A stretch of 47,168 nt of DNA from Methylophilaceae bacterium (GCA_947379975.1 CANCPF010000015.1:1-47168); one strand, 5' to 3'. Shown: positions 1 to 7,196, counted from the first letter of the stretch. Numbers and translations are program-made. Notes: generated from the sequence alone by a model not told the origin.

Positions 1-110
1 CAGAAGCTAATTTCAAAGATGGACTAAAAATAGGTCGTGAAATTTATTGGGACAACGATGGCAAAGTGAAATCAGAAGCCTATTATCAAAATGGTAAAAT
101 ATCAGAATAA
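1..110 (+). CDS. YwqK/MORN-repeat-like protein, C-terminal fragment
   Basis: Reading frame 3 is open from the window edge to the TAA at 108-110 and encodes the last 35 residues of a protein whose start lies outside the window. The tail has the pattern YWDNDGKVKSEAYYQNGK, in which an aromatic residue, Asn/Asp-Gly, Lys and Glu recur. This is typical of the MORN-like repeats in YwqK-family proteins, often annotated as antitoxins of toxin-antitoxin systems. Only about one and a half repeats are visible, so the family call is tentative and the function cannot be given. It runs towards the integrated element and stops about 55 bases before a hairpin, so it probably belongs to the flanking chromosome or to a neighbouring element. 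Confidence 0.5.
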   Translation, partial: EANFKDGLKIGREIYWDNDGKVKSEAYYQNGKISE

Positions 111-161
111 AGTCTCAGATTATTTAGAGTTACATCAAATCGCATGGGAAAAATAGGCAAC

Positions 162-186
162 AAAAAACCAGCAATTAGGCTGGTTT
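162..186 (-). terminator. Rho-independent terminator-like hairpin near the element's left edge
   Basis: An 8-bp perfect stem, aaaccagc (165-172) with gctggttt (179-186), encloses a 6-base loop. On the minus strand the hairpin is followed by six T residues, as in an intrinsic terminator. On the plus strand only three T follow, so it may also weakly end the YwqK-like gene. It has the same orientation and layout (A-run, hairpin with AATTA in the loop, then a CAGTACCA motif) as the terminator next to tRNA-Val at 9057-9080. Confidence 0.55.
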
Positions 187-200
187 AGTGGACTGCTTTC

Positions 201-213
201 CAGTACCAAATCC
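201..213. other. Candidate left attachment core (partial tRNA 3'-end match)
   Basis: The octamer cagtacca at 201-208 also occurs in the tRNA-Val 3' arm at 9091-9098, followed by similar bases (aaatc here, gattc in the tRNA). A full duplicate of the tRNA end would be about 20 bases long and is not present, so this is either a decayed attachment site or chance. It lies 60-90 bases outside the arm-type repeats. Confidence 0.3.
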
Positions 214-267
214 TAATTGACTTACAAAACATTGATTATTAATACCTTTATTTTAAATAATTTATAA

Positions 268-292
268 ATACCAACAAAAATACCAACAAAAA
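268..292 (+). repeat. Tandem arm-type repeats, element left end
   Basis: Two head-to-tail copies of taccaacaaaaa (269-280 and 281-292) lie in an AT-rich stretch. The same 12-mer occurs upstream of the integrase at 8953-8964, with an inverted partial copy at 8905-8917. Presence at both ends and nowhere else that I saw fits binding sites for the integrase N-terminal arm-binding domain. Confidence 0.55.
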
Positions 293-299
293 TTTATTC

Positions 300-849
300 T
301 TAACTGTAAATTATCCTTTTTAAGACATTTATAAAACTAAGTGAGCATGACGGTACTGGCTAACTAAGTCTTACACTTTCAAGCCCCCATAGTCACATAT
401 GGCATCATTTAACAAATTGTCACTGCTTGTCGTCTGCCGTTGATAACATTTCTTTATGTACGTACTAAATTGTGAACCACTAGCAATAGGAAATAATTAA
501 CCATTTTTCATCTTTTAACTTATTTATTCTAATGATATTTAAATTGCTTAACACCTAATAAAGAAGCTAATCATCGTCACTTGCGACCTACTTCAGCATC
601 ATGCTAAGCAACGGTCAGTAACAAAGTTTTATTTAGTACTAGACTTTAGAATTATCATAAGTAGTTGCACTTATTGTTTTTGAGATTCTAAAAGGCCAAT
701 ATTTTAATAATAGTTATAAATCGCTTCAATTATTACCATTTAGTGGAATTAGTAATGATTGATTCAATTATTGAATTGTTATAAGAAAATAATATAGCTA
801 GTACCGAATAAAGAGTTGGTTATCTTACAGAATGATTAAGGGCTTCAAA
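300..849. other. Gene-free AT-rich stretch at the element's left end
   Basis: I see no coding sequence on either strand in about 550 bases. The stretch contains an inverted repeat, attcaat/attgaat separated by one T (762-776), about 75 bases before the first small gene. This could be an operator for the small-gene pair. It also holds ggcatcatttaacaa (401-415), which recurs at 27946-27960 upstream of ppx. Confidence 0.4.
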
Positions 850-1014
850 ATGAGTGAAGAAATAACAATTGTTCAATCAATAACAAGTGGAACTGAAGCT
901 TGTGATTATTACTTGGATGATAAAGGTCATGTCTACAAAATAGAAACTGGCAAAACAAATGAATTGACTTTTCTTAGGCAAAAAATAAATATCGTAATTC
1001 CTGATTACGATTAG
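850..1014 (+). CDS. Small protein A of a tandem paralogous pair (54 aa), unknown family
   Basis: I do not recognise this family. The 54-aa product has no membrane segment or signal peptide and looks like a compact beta-rich protein: an IVQ strand, a Tyr-Leu-Asp-Asp-Lys-Gly turn, YKIE, then NELT and QKINIV-P near the end. It matches the protein encoded at 1172-1339 along its whole length without gaps (29 of 54 positions identical by my count), so this is a real duplicated gene. An ATG six codons upstream (832) is also in frame. I prefer the ATG at 850 because aaggg lies seven bases before it and the second gene has its Shine-Dalgarno (aagga) at the equivalent place. Function unknown; it is element cargo. 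Confidence 0.7.
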   Translation: MSEEITIVQSITSGTEACDYYLDDKGHVYKIETGKTNELTFLRQKINIVIPDYD

Positions 1015-1171
1015 CCACATTAACAACTATAAGTAATTACTTTAATTTTCATAGGCTAACAATTCTTTAAGAAATCACTTCACCAAACTGCTATGAAAAC
1101 TTTAGTCAAGCCAAAAAATGAGATTTACCTGCATTACTACGTAAATGTAAATTATGAACAAGGAATTCCAA

Positions 1172-1339
1172 ATGATTGAAAATATAAAAATTGTGCAATT
1201 AGTAAAGAATAAGGGTGACGCGCCGGATTACTGCTTGGACGAGAAGGGTAGTATTTACAAAATTGAGTATTTGAAGAGAAATGAATTAACATTAGTTAAG
1301 CAGAAAATAAATATCGTAGTTCCAAATTTATCTACTTAA
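1172..1339 (+). CDS. Small protein B of a tandem paralogous pair (55 aa), unknown family
   Basis: This is the second copy of the family at 850-1014, separated from it by 157 bases. The shared core is IVQ, DY-LD-KG, YKIE, K-NELT and QKINIV-P; the linker around residues 10-18 and the last four residues differ. The start at 1172 is chosen over the in-frame ATG at 1154 because aagga sits seven bases upstream, exactly as in the first copy. No signal peptide or membrane segment is visible, and charged residues are spread evenly. The gene converges on the tadG-like gene, whose stop lies 59 bases beyond. About 54 percent identity between neighbours suggests an old tandem duplication under selection. 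No function can be assigned. Confidence 0.7.
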   Translation: MIENIKIVQLVKNKGDAPDYCLDEKGSIYKIEYLKRNELTLVKQKINIVVPNLST

Positions 1340-1397
1340 CGAAAAAATAATGATACTTTTGAGCTAATTAATTCAGATTACCACCTGCAATGTGAGG

Positions 1398-2648
1398 TTA
1401 TTGAATCAAGTATATTTTCGCACCGCTAGATAGATTACATGATATATATGTCGGGTCAATTGATAGGCTATTGTTACCATTTTGACTAAAGTTACGTACT
1501 ACTAATGTTCCATTTAGCAAAACATCATTACCACCTTTCCAAGTCATATCATAGCCATTTAGGTAAATATTGCCTACAAGAGAGCTTTTGATGTTGCCTT
1601 TAAGGCTGAATGCTTGGCCGCTATTGGAATTTGGAGAATAAATCAGCAATTGATTATTTGTAGTCGCGCATGTGCCGACCGATGTACCAAAAGCGGTTAA
1701 ACTAGACATACCACCAGCATTTATGTCCACATTACCATTACTTCCAGTTCCCCTCATGTAGAAAAAAACACCCGTACCACTTGATTGGCCATTGTTACTG
1801 GCAAGATTCAAGGGACCGTCAAGATAATACTTGCCACCCGCAAAAAGACAATTTGCTTTAGCTCCCGAACAATCAATTCCTGCTGGGTAATAGCCTGGCA
1901 ATAAATTACAGGTCGCATTTTTGCATTGTGGATCTGACCTAGAGGTTGCTGTTGCGTCCCAGATTGGGGCATTAGGCATTAATGGTGGTAGAGGGACTGC
2001 ACCAGCTATGGATATTGCTGATGGAACGCAATGACTTCCGCAATCAGATGGGGGATGGCCATTATAAATATAATTGTTAGCTGCTACTTGATTAGCATTC
2101 CCATTAGTAGATGAGGCACCCATGCGAATATTACATGTTGGCCCCAGAATATCTGGCGTACCTTTCAAACCAAGCGTTTGCAATACAATTATGCAATCCG
2201 TACCCATTTTGGCAGCTACAGCTGACGCACTTAATGATATGTTTGAAAATCCAAATATGCTCATAAAAAATGGCGTGAAATTAGTAGAAACTGAGGCTTT
2301 AGAACAAAGACTGGCTGAACTCGGGCATAAAGAAAATGGATAGGTTGCAAGAACAACATAATCAGCTATGTTTCCCGGCGGTATAACTGGCGTTAAAACC
2401 GGAGTTATGTCTGTGTAGCTAGTGACAGGTGTCGAATTGGTAGGGAGTGCCGAGGTTCCACACGCAGTGATATTATTTTTTATCAAACAAGTAAGTGCAA
2501 CGGCATCGGCCGCATTTTGTAATTCATTTTTCTTCATAAACATGTAGCCACTATCTACAGCAAGACCCAAAAAGGCAATTAAAGTCATCAGCATTACTGC
2601 AACAATGATAGCCACAACGCCTCTTTGATTTTTTTGTAGATTACTCAT
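1398..2648 (-). CDS. TadG-like pilus-assembly/pseudopilin protein (416 aa)
   Basis: The N-terminus has the Tad/Flp hallmark: a short basic stretch ending QRG, one hydrophobic helix (VVAIIVAVMLMTLIAFLGLA), then VDSGYMF and the NELQNAADAVAL segment seen in TadG-family proteins. The rest is a long Gly/Ser/Asn-rich region with scattered cysteines, probably exported and beta-rich. I place the start at 2648 (MSNLQ), not the ATG at 2672, because ATGAGTAA gives an 8-base overlap with the tadE stop and implies translational coupling. TadG proteins normally work with the TadA ATPase, TadB/C, the secretin RcpA and the Flp pilin. None of these is in the window, so this pair is an orphan carried in the element. 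Its actual role is unknown. Confidence 0.75.
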   Translation of the reverse strand: MSNLQKNQRGVVAIIVAVMLMTLIAFLGLAVDSGYMFMKKNELQNAADAVALTCLIKNNITACGTSALPTNSTPVTSYTDITPVLTPVIPPGNIADYVVLATYPFSLCPSSASLCSKASVSTNFTPFFMSIFGFSNISLSASAVAAKMGTDCIIVLQTLGLKGTPDILGPTCNIRMGASSTNGNANQVAANNYIYNGHPPSDCGSHCVPSAISIAGAVPLPPLMPNAPIWDATATSRSDPQCKNATCNLLPGYYPAGIDCSGAKANCLFAGGKYYLDGPLNLASNNGQSSGTGVFFYMRGTGSNGNVDINAGGMSSLTAFGTSVGTCATTNNQLLIYSPNSNSGQAFSLKGNIKSSLVGNIYLNGYDMTWKGGNDVLLNGTLVVRNFSQNGNNSLSIDPTYISCNLSSGAKIYLIQ

Positions 2649-3081
2649 GGTACATACTTGAAGTTGCAGCAAGCAATCCTATGCTACTTAACATTGTACC
2701 TAAGCCAAAACCAATCCCTGTGTAGGTATAAGTAGTCGTGATAGATTCAAGTTCTCCAGTGGAATAAGTTCTACTGCTAGGTGTCCAACTGGAATATGGA
2801 GTAACGGAAGCTCCGCCAAGCGTGACCAAATAGTTTTTAGCATAAGAGTTGGCAACCCCACATGGGTCTGTAGCATTTACGCCCGTAGAAGAGAAGGTAT
2901 TGCCGTATGTAGAACTTGATTGAATTGACGCCCATCGAGCGCCTTCACGGGAAGCGTTGGTAATAACAGCTTTATCGTAAAACACTAGGCTGAAATCAAT
3001 TATTGCAAATACTATCAGTAATAGAAGCGGAAGAACTAAAGCCATTTCTAGCGCCTCTACGCCGAGTTGTTTATTTTTCAT
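2641..3081 (-). CDS. TadE-like pseudopilin (146 aa)
   Basis: The protein starts with a short basic leader (KNKQLG), followed by VEALEMALVLPLLLLIVFAI with the Glu at position +5 and one long hydrophobic helix, then NASREGARWAS. These are diagnostic of TadE-like minor pseudopilins, which are cleaved after Gly by a prepilin peptidase such as TadV/FppA. agaggg lies about ten bases before the ATG. It is first in a two-gene unit with the TadG-like gene, overlapping it by eight bases. No prepilin peptidase or Tad ATPase is nearby, so processing would rely on host enzymes. Confidence 0.8.
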   Translation of the reverse strand: MKNKQLGVEALEMALVLPLLLLIVFAIIDFSLVFYDKAVITNASREGARWASIQSSSTYGNTFSSTGVNATDPCGVANSYAKNYLVTLGGASVTPYSSWTPSSRTYSTGELESITTTYTYTGIGFGLGTMLSSIGLLAATSSMYHE

Positions 3082-3215
3082 ATTATTTAACCCTCTGACC
3101 TAATGGACTTCTGTCAGCAATGCTTCTATTTTCATAAGAACCTATTTAAAGTCCAAACAACGCTTTTTGTCTAAACCATCTAAATGAATATACAAGATTG
3201 TGGTTTCTAAAAAAA

Positions 3216-3231
3216 TAAGTGCTTGCACTTA
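3216..3231. promoter_or_regulatory. Palindrome upstream of the tadE-tadG pair
   Basis: taagtgc and gcactta form a 7-bp inverted repeat around a TT centre, 135 bases before the tadE start and just after the terminator of the primase operon. Position and size fit a dimeric repressor or activator site for the tadEG promoter. No clear -35/-10 pair could be fixed. Confidence 0.35.
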
Positions 3232-3258
3232 CAATTTCTGGATATGTATAGTAAAGCA

Positions 3259-3285
3259 ACAAAAACCCCACGTCTTAGGTGGGGT
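3259..3285 (-). terminator. Terminator of the element's primase operon
   Basis: accccac (3265-3271) pairs perfectly with gtggggt (3279-3285) around a 7-base loop. On the minus strand the hairpin is followed by TTTTTGTT. It lies 17 bases beyond the stop of the last gene of the minus-strand alpA-primase operon and separates it from tadE-tadG. Confidence 0.8.
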
Positions 3286-3301
3286 AAATTTACCGCATCA
3301 C

Positions 3302-3517
3302 TTACAACTCATTAAGCTCATCACGCTGCTTTCTTAATACTTGGTTAAGCTCACTGTTAAGTGATCTAATCTTTTGCATCAATCCACCAGTGAAAGCATT
3401 ACGCGCTGATATGGCTTTACCTTCAACTGTCTTAGCGCCTGTGCTATGTTGCCACGGTTGCCATGTTCTGATTAATTCCGCTTGCCGTGCTTTTCGTTCC
3501 GCTGTCCAGCCATTCAT
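3302..3517 (-). CDS. Conserved small element protein (71 aa)
   Basis: This small basic protein has the pattern WTAERKARQAELI-W-PW, then STGAKTVEGKA-SARNAF-GG. I recognise this as a recurrent feature of hypothetical proteins in proteobacterial prophage-like and integrative elements. No function is established that I know of. The last third (LNSELNQVLRKQRDELNEL) is probably a coiled-coil helix. ggag lies about ten bases before the ATG. The first 74 bases overlap the end of the upstream 204-aa gene in another frame. It is the last gene of the operon. Confidence 0.72.
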   Translation of the reverse strand: MNGWTAERKARQAELIRTWQPWQHSTGAKTVEGKAISARNAFTGGLMQKIRSLNSELNQVLRKQRDELNEL

Positions 3518-4058
3518 TTTTTTGGTTCTCCAATAGTTCGTTTGATTGAATTGTTTTTTCTTTCACGTGCGAGGGGTTAGGTAAGCCGTTGTTTATCTGT
3601 TGGTTGCCTGTCGTGATATTGGCTTGTTTAAAGAATGTGGCTTGTTTGGGATATTTAAGCTCGGTCAATGCCTGTATGGTTGATCTACTTTGTGACTGTG
3701 CTTTTAATGCCATTGTTAGAAAGGCGCTGTAATGGTTTAAGTTAGTCTGACTAGACGCTTTATATGCAAGGCTGTTGAATATGGCCTGTAGTGATTGCGC
3801 TTGCCCTACTAGCATAGCCTCCATTGCTTTCATGTCACCGTCTTGCACGGCCTTGGTTTTAACGCTTAATTGACCTGACAATTCCTTTAAGTCGATGTCG
3901 CCAATCATGCTTTTCGTGAATGTCTCTGTAATTACTGCACCCATAAGAGAAGCACTTAATGCGTTTTTAGCATCGCGTTTATTGTCATTCTCTTTCTTAG
4001 TAGCTACTGCATCAGCCTTGCTTTTAGCATCAAGCTTTTTAACCTGTTTAGTGGTCAT
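3444..4058 (-). CDS. Conserved element protein of unknown function (204 aa)
   Basis: The N-terminal 35 residues are very rich in Lys, Asp and Ala and probably form a charged helix. The middle (about 40-150) is helical with HYSAFLTMALKAQSQSRSTI, followed by LKYPKQATFFKQANI and a QQINNG motif. The helical block plus QANI-G-QQ-NNG tail resembles a hypothetical family common in integrated elements of proteobacteria; its function is unknown. The ATG is two bases after the TAA of the upstream 124-aa gene, so the two are probably coupled. The C-terminal 50 residues are polar and look disordered, and their coding region overlaps the next gene by 74 bases. Confidence 0.68.
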   Translation of the reverse strand: MTTKQVKKLDAKSKADAVATKKENDNKRDAKNALSASLMGAVITETFTKSMIGDIDLKELSGQLSVKTKAVQDGDMKAMEAMLVGQAQSLQAIFNSLAYKASSQTNLNHYSAFLTMALKAQSQSRSTIQALTELKYPKQATFFKQANITTGNQQINNGLPNPSHVKEKTIQSNELLENQKNEWLDSGTKSTASGINQNMATVAT

Positions 4059-4060
4059 TA

Positions 4061-4429
4061 TTAAATCTCACTTTTCAATATTTTAATTAAGCCAATTTTA
4101 TGGCTAGTGATTAAACCTGCCAGCTCTGCATCAATACATTGCGCCTGACTGACTTCTAAACTGTCACCGTTCACACTTACGCTGTAACCGCCTATACGCA
4201 TTAAATCTAATAGCGCCTGTGGTGTATAAATGTTCACGGTTTGCGTGTGTGGTGACTCTGTCGGCCTTACTGATAAGGCTGTCGGATTAATCGCCATTAC
4301 TTCTGGGTGAGTAGAAGGCGGCCAGATAGCAACTTGCACGTTTTCAATATCTGAGTAGCTGACTAACCACCAATTTGAAACAGGTTCACCACTAGCCATG
4401 ACAGTATTATTCAATAGGTGACTTTGCAT
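4061..4429 (-). CDS. TubC docking-domain-like small protein (122 aa)
   Basis: The C-terminal half (about residues 70-122) reads as LLDLMRIGGYSVSVNGDSLEVS, then ELAGLITSHKIGLIKIL. This has the order and spacing of the TubC N-terminal docking fold: a helix, a beta hairpin with G-x-x-VSV-GD-L-V, then a helix with HK--L---L. Such domains are best known from NRPS/PKS assembly lines but also occur in short proteins encoded near primases in mobile elements. I infer a protein-protein contact role, perhaps with the primase. The N-terminal half has no recognisable motif. An in-frame TTG at 4435 overlaps the primase stop; the ATG at 4429 is preferred. There is no clear ribosome site, so reinitiation after the primase is likely. 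Confidence 0.6.
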   Translation of the reverse strand: MQSHLLNNTVMASGEPVSNWWLVSYSDIENVQVAIWPPSTHPEVMAINPTALSVRPTESPHTQTVNIYTPQALLDLMRIGGYSVSVNGDSLEVSQAQCIDAELAGLITSHKIGLIKILKSEI

Positions 4430-4431
4430 AA

Positions 4432-6516
4432 TCAAAATGTTGCTATCTGATTATTGCGGTCAATATTGCCTTTTTGGTGTGAAATAGGGTCAATTTTGGG
4501 TAAGGGGTTCAAGGGGTTCACATTATTTATATGAGCTTCTTGATCCCCTTGGTCATCTTTGACCCCCTTACTTGCTAAAGTCCAATACCAGCCTTTATCT
4601 AAAAGGCTCTTTTTTGAGCGAATATTCAGGTCTTTTTTCGCTCTCTTAATTGTGGCCATTGATAAACCAGCACCTTTAGCATCTACTTCAATTTGCTTTT
4701 GTGATAACTCTCCATCCGCTAACAAGTCTTGTAAAAATTCTGTGGCTTCATTTAACGCGCTGCCATTCTCACCAGTTTCACGGTTATCAGGTTCGGCCAA
4801 TAATTCTATGGCGCTGCCTTCTACCGCTTCACCCCATAATGCGTAACTTGAAAATATGCCAGCATCAACTTCTTTTTCTTGCAGGTCATATTCAAAGCCG
4901 CCTGTATCAATGCCAATATTGCTTTTAGCACGGCATACAATTCTTTTGGTTTTATCACCGTCTACTATTTTGGCAGTGGCTAAAACAATACGCGCTAACG
5001 CACCGAAGGCTAGGCTACCAGTTACACGTTCTAACGGGTCTTTACCTTGGCCGCCTTTACTAAAGTGTGTAATGCCTAATACAGCACAATTCAGTTTTTC
5101 TCCAAATTCAACTACGGGTTGCAGTGCGCGTCTAACTTCACCGTTTTTATGGCTGTCACCTGCTACCGCGTTCACAATGGGGTCAATAATCAATAAAGCT
5201 AGGTCACTGATTGACGCTGCTTTAATCATTAGTGGCTGCATGTCGGTTGCTGGGTCAAAACTGCGTAACTCATAATTAGCCGTTGTTTCACCTACAAAGT
5301 GGACTTTGCTTAAATCAGCACCCGCTGCCATTAGCCTTGGTACTAAGGTGTCAGCTGGGCTGTCTTCACCGCTCCAAATTAAAACGCTACCTACTGGACA
5401 TCGACTGCCATCAGGAAACCGCCCGCCTGTGGTTATGGTTGCAGCTAACGCGATTGCAATGGTGGTTTTACCCGTGCCAGCCATGCCAGCGAATATATGT
5501 AACTTGCCTTTAGCTAACCAGCCATTCCATAACCAGCGTATCGGTTCTGGGGTAATGTTTGCGGCACATAACAAGCTAACATTAATAGCCAATGGCATAA
5601 CATCAGTCACCACTTTTAAATCGCTTACGGGTGTTTGTATCACTGCTAATTGTGCTTTTACCGCTTCCAATCCGTTTAGTTGATGTAAGTCGTTAAAATC
5701 CTTATCTTTAGCAGTTCTATTTTCGCCAAATATAGGAATAACAACACTTGCACCCACTTGCTTAGCGGCTTCGTTCGCTTTTCTAATACCTACACCGCTT
5801 AGATCATCATCAGCACATATCACTAGCTTAATGGTGGGATATTTAGCGCGAATAGTTTTAGCCACTTCTAACAGGTTATTAATCCCAAAAGTAACCACTA
5901 CAGCATCACCTGTGGCCTCGTGAATGCTTGCACCTGTCGCGTAACCTTCGGCAAATCTAATAATGTCGCTCGGCTTGCCAATAGCAAAGTAACACCCTGT
6001 AACGCGTCCTTTGGGTTCTCGTGACTTATCCCCATTTGCTTTGATATATTCAAGTGAATGAATTTTAAGGCCATCGCGTAACGGGATAACCAGACTGCCA
6101 TCAATCTGCTTTAGCGCGTAGGCTTTAACGCCTTTACGGGTCAGATAATCATGCGTTAAACATGGTGTTGCTTTATCCCATATTGCCGTTGCTTTAATAC
6201 TAGCTTCGGCCTGACTGATTAATAGATCAGCTTCACGCTGTAGCTTCATGGCATCAATACGCGCCTTATTTGCTACATTTTCGGCTGCGGTCAATGGTCT
6301 GCCAATATCAGCGCACCAAGTATGAGTTTCACTTGTTCGCCAATTGCCAAAACTACCAGCGGCTACACCGTCATTATGTAATACATACCAACCAGCTTCA
6401 TCGGTAGATTTACCGTTGCTTGAAAATCTATGAATTTGGCCATCATCAATAACGCTTAATGGTGGAATGATGCCAGCCTGATTAATGGCGTTTATGAATT
6501 GTGTGGATATATTCAT
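4432..6516 (-). CDS. TOPRIM primase / RecA-like (AAA_25) replicative helicase of the element
   Basis: The 694-aa protein has a TOPRIM domain (about 184-260) with the acidic Glu in FAEGYATGASIH (E190) and the triplet VICADDD (236-238), as in DnaG-type primases. A RecA-fold ATPase follows, with Walker A GMAGTGKT (344-351) and Walker B LALLIIDP (Asp 445). This order (partial primase, then RepA-like hexameric helicase) is typical of satellite phage and plasmid replication proteins. It should prime and unwind DNA at the element's own origin after excision. Its ATGA start overlaps the stop of the 70-aa gene by four bases. No zinc-binding N-terminal domain is visible. The C-terminal 100 residues include a winged-helix-like stretch (LSQKQIEVDAKGAGLSMATI). 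Confidence 0.88.
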   Translation of the reverse strand: MNISTQFINAINQAGIIPPLSVIDDGQIHRFSSNGKSTDEAGWYVLHNDGVAAGSFGNWRTSETHTWCADIGRPLTAAENVANKARIDAMKLQREADLLISQAEASIKATAIWDKATPCLTHDYLTRKGVKAYALKQIDGSLVIPLRDGLKIHSLEYIKANGDKSREPKGRVTGCYFAIGKPSDIIRFAEGYATGASIHEATGDAVVVTFGINNLLEVAKTIRAKYPTIKLVICADDDLSGVGIRKANEAAKQVGASVVIPIFGENRTAKDKDFNDLHQLNGLEAVKAQLAVIQTPVSDLKVVTDVMPLAINVSLLCAANITPEPIRWLWNGWLAKGKLHIFAGMAGTGKTTIAIALAATITTGGRFPDGSRCPVGSVLIWSGEDSPADTLVPRLMAAGADLSKVHFVGETTANYELRSFDPATDMQPLMIKAASISDLALLIIDPIVNAVAGDSHKNGEVRRALQPVVEFGEKLNCAVLGITHFSKGGQGKDPLERVTGSLAFGALARIVLATAKIVDGDKTKRIVCRAKSNIGIDTGGFEYDLQEKEVDAGIFSSYALWGEAVEGSAIELLAEPDNRETGENGSALNEATEFLQDLLADGELSQKQIEVDAKGAGLSMATIKRAKKDLNIRSKKSLLDKGWYWTLASKGVKDDQGDQEAHINNVNPLNPLPKIDPISHQKGNIDRNNQIATF

Positions 6517-6725
6517 AGACTGCCACCCAATACCAATCGGCTAATTGCGGCCAAAAGTATAGCTAGGTAGATAATCGGTAAACTTGCGTAAAAGTGCGCT
6601 TTAGTCAGACTGGCTATTGATAGCTTTAACCAATTGAATATATTGATTAAGTTAGCTAGTGATAAGGTATAATTAACCTTGTAAAGAAGCTTACTTACTT
6701 TAGACGGTGGTGAGCTTTTTTTCAT
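6513..6725 (-). CDS. Small membrane protein between alpA and primase (70 aa)
   Basis: The gene starts one base after the alpA stop (TAAATG) and its stop overlaps the primase start (ATGA), so coupling argues it is translated. The protein is basic at the N-terminus (KKSSPPSKVSKLLYK) and ends in a hydrophobic segment (ASLPIIYLAILLAAISRLVLG, about 48-67) that could span the membrane. I recognise no family. The downstream start depends on its translation, so it might serve mainly as a coupling or leader peptide. Confidence 0.5.
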   Translation of the reverse strand: MKKSSPPSKVSKLLYKVNYTLSLANLINIFNWLKLSIASLTKAHFYASLPIIYLAILLAAISRLVLGGSL

Positions 6726-6929
6726 TTAAGCACCTACCTTACTTGCGGCTACTTTGCCATCTATCCATGCGTCTATGTCGCTGTCTAGCCATGCAACTGA
6801 TCTAAGCCCTAATGATATTGACTTAGGGAAAGTGCCAGCTGCCATCATCATGTAAATTGATGATCTACTTAATCCAACTTTTAACTTAACTGCATTTAAA
6901 CGGTTAAATTGCTTTGTAATCTTATTCAT
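6726..6929 (-). CDS. alpA: AlpA-family helix-turn-helix regulator (67 aa)
   Basis: The protein has the AlpA/MerR-type winged-helix pattern: LNAVKLKVGLSRSSIYMMMAAGTFPKSISLG, then SVAWLDSDIDAWI. In P4, CP4-57 and similar elements AlpA-like proteins activate excision or serve as recombination directionality factors. Here the protein probably regulates the integrase and/or its own operon. The start at 6929 is preferred over the upstream one at 6965 because agga lies about seven bases before it and family members begin close to this point. It is the first gene of the minus-strand operon. Confidence 0.85.
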   Translation of the reverse strand: MNKITKQFNRLNAVKLKVGLSRSSIYMMMAAGTFPKSISLGLRSVAWLDSDIDAWIDGKVAASKVGA

Positions 6930-7007
6930 GTTTATTCCTGACAATGATTTATTGCAAATCACCATAGGCGGTATATGTTTGTTGGTTAGTGTCTTTTACC
7001 GTATCAG

Positions 7008-7034
7008 GAAATATCAGAAAAGCTATAATATTTC
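7008..7034. promoter_or_regulatory. Inverted repeat upstream of alpA
   Basis: gaaatat (7008-7014) and atatttc (7028-7034) form an inverted repeat with a 13-base spacer, next to a direct repeat (gtatcag, atatcag). It is about 80 bases before the alpA start in a gene-free region, so it may bind the element's regulator. Evidence is positional only. Confidence 0.3.
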
Positions 7035-7196
7035 TTGCACGTTCAATCAACTTAGGTTTAATATGCCGAATATGGAATATAAGAAAACTTATAATCCAAT
7101 AACGAATTACCAAACATACACCGCCTTGATATGTAACAAATCACGGTCAGGAAACAGAGCAACTGCTGTTAGGTCTGAAATATGACTTGGCACACG

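Noticed and set aside
2122..2343. Plus-strand open frame inside tadG
   Set aside because: It lies wholly within a well-supported TadG-like gene on the other strand and its composition mirrors that gene.
4559..5683. Several plus-strand frames across the primase gene
   Set aside because: The minus strand encodes a complete TOPRIM-helicase with all motifs; the antisense frames have no family features.
6928..7185. Plus-strand open frame of 85 codons upstream of the strong terminator
   Set aside because: It overlaps the alpA start antisense, has no good ribosome site, no domain and a low-complexity basic composition. The terminator is better explained by a possible RNA.
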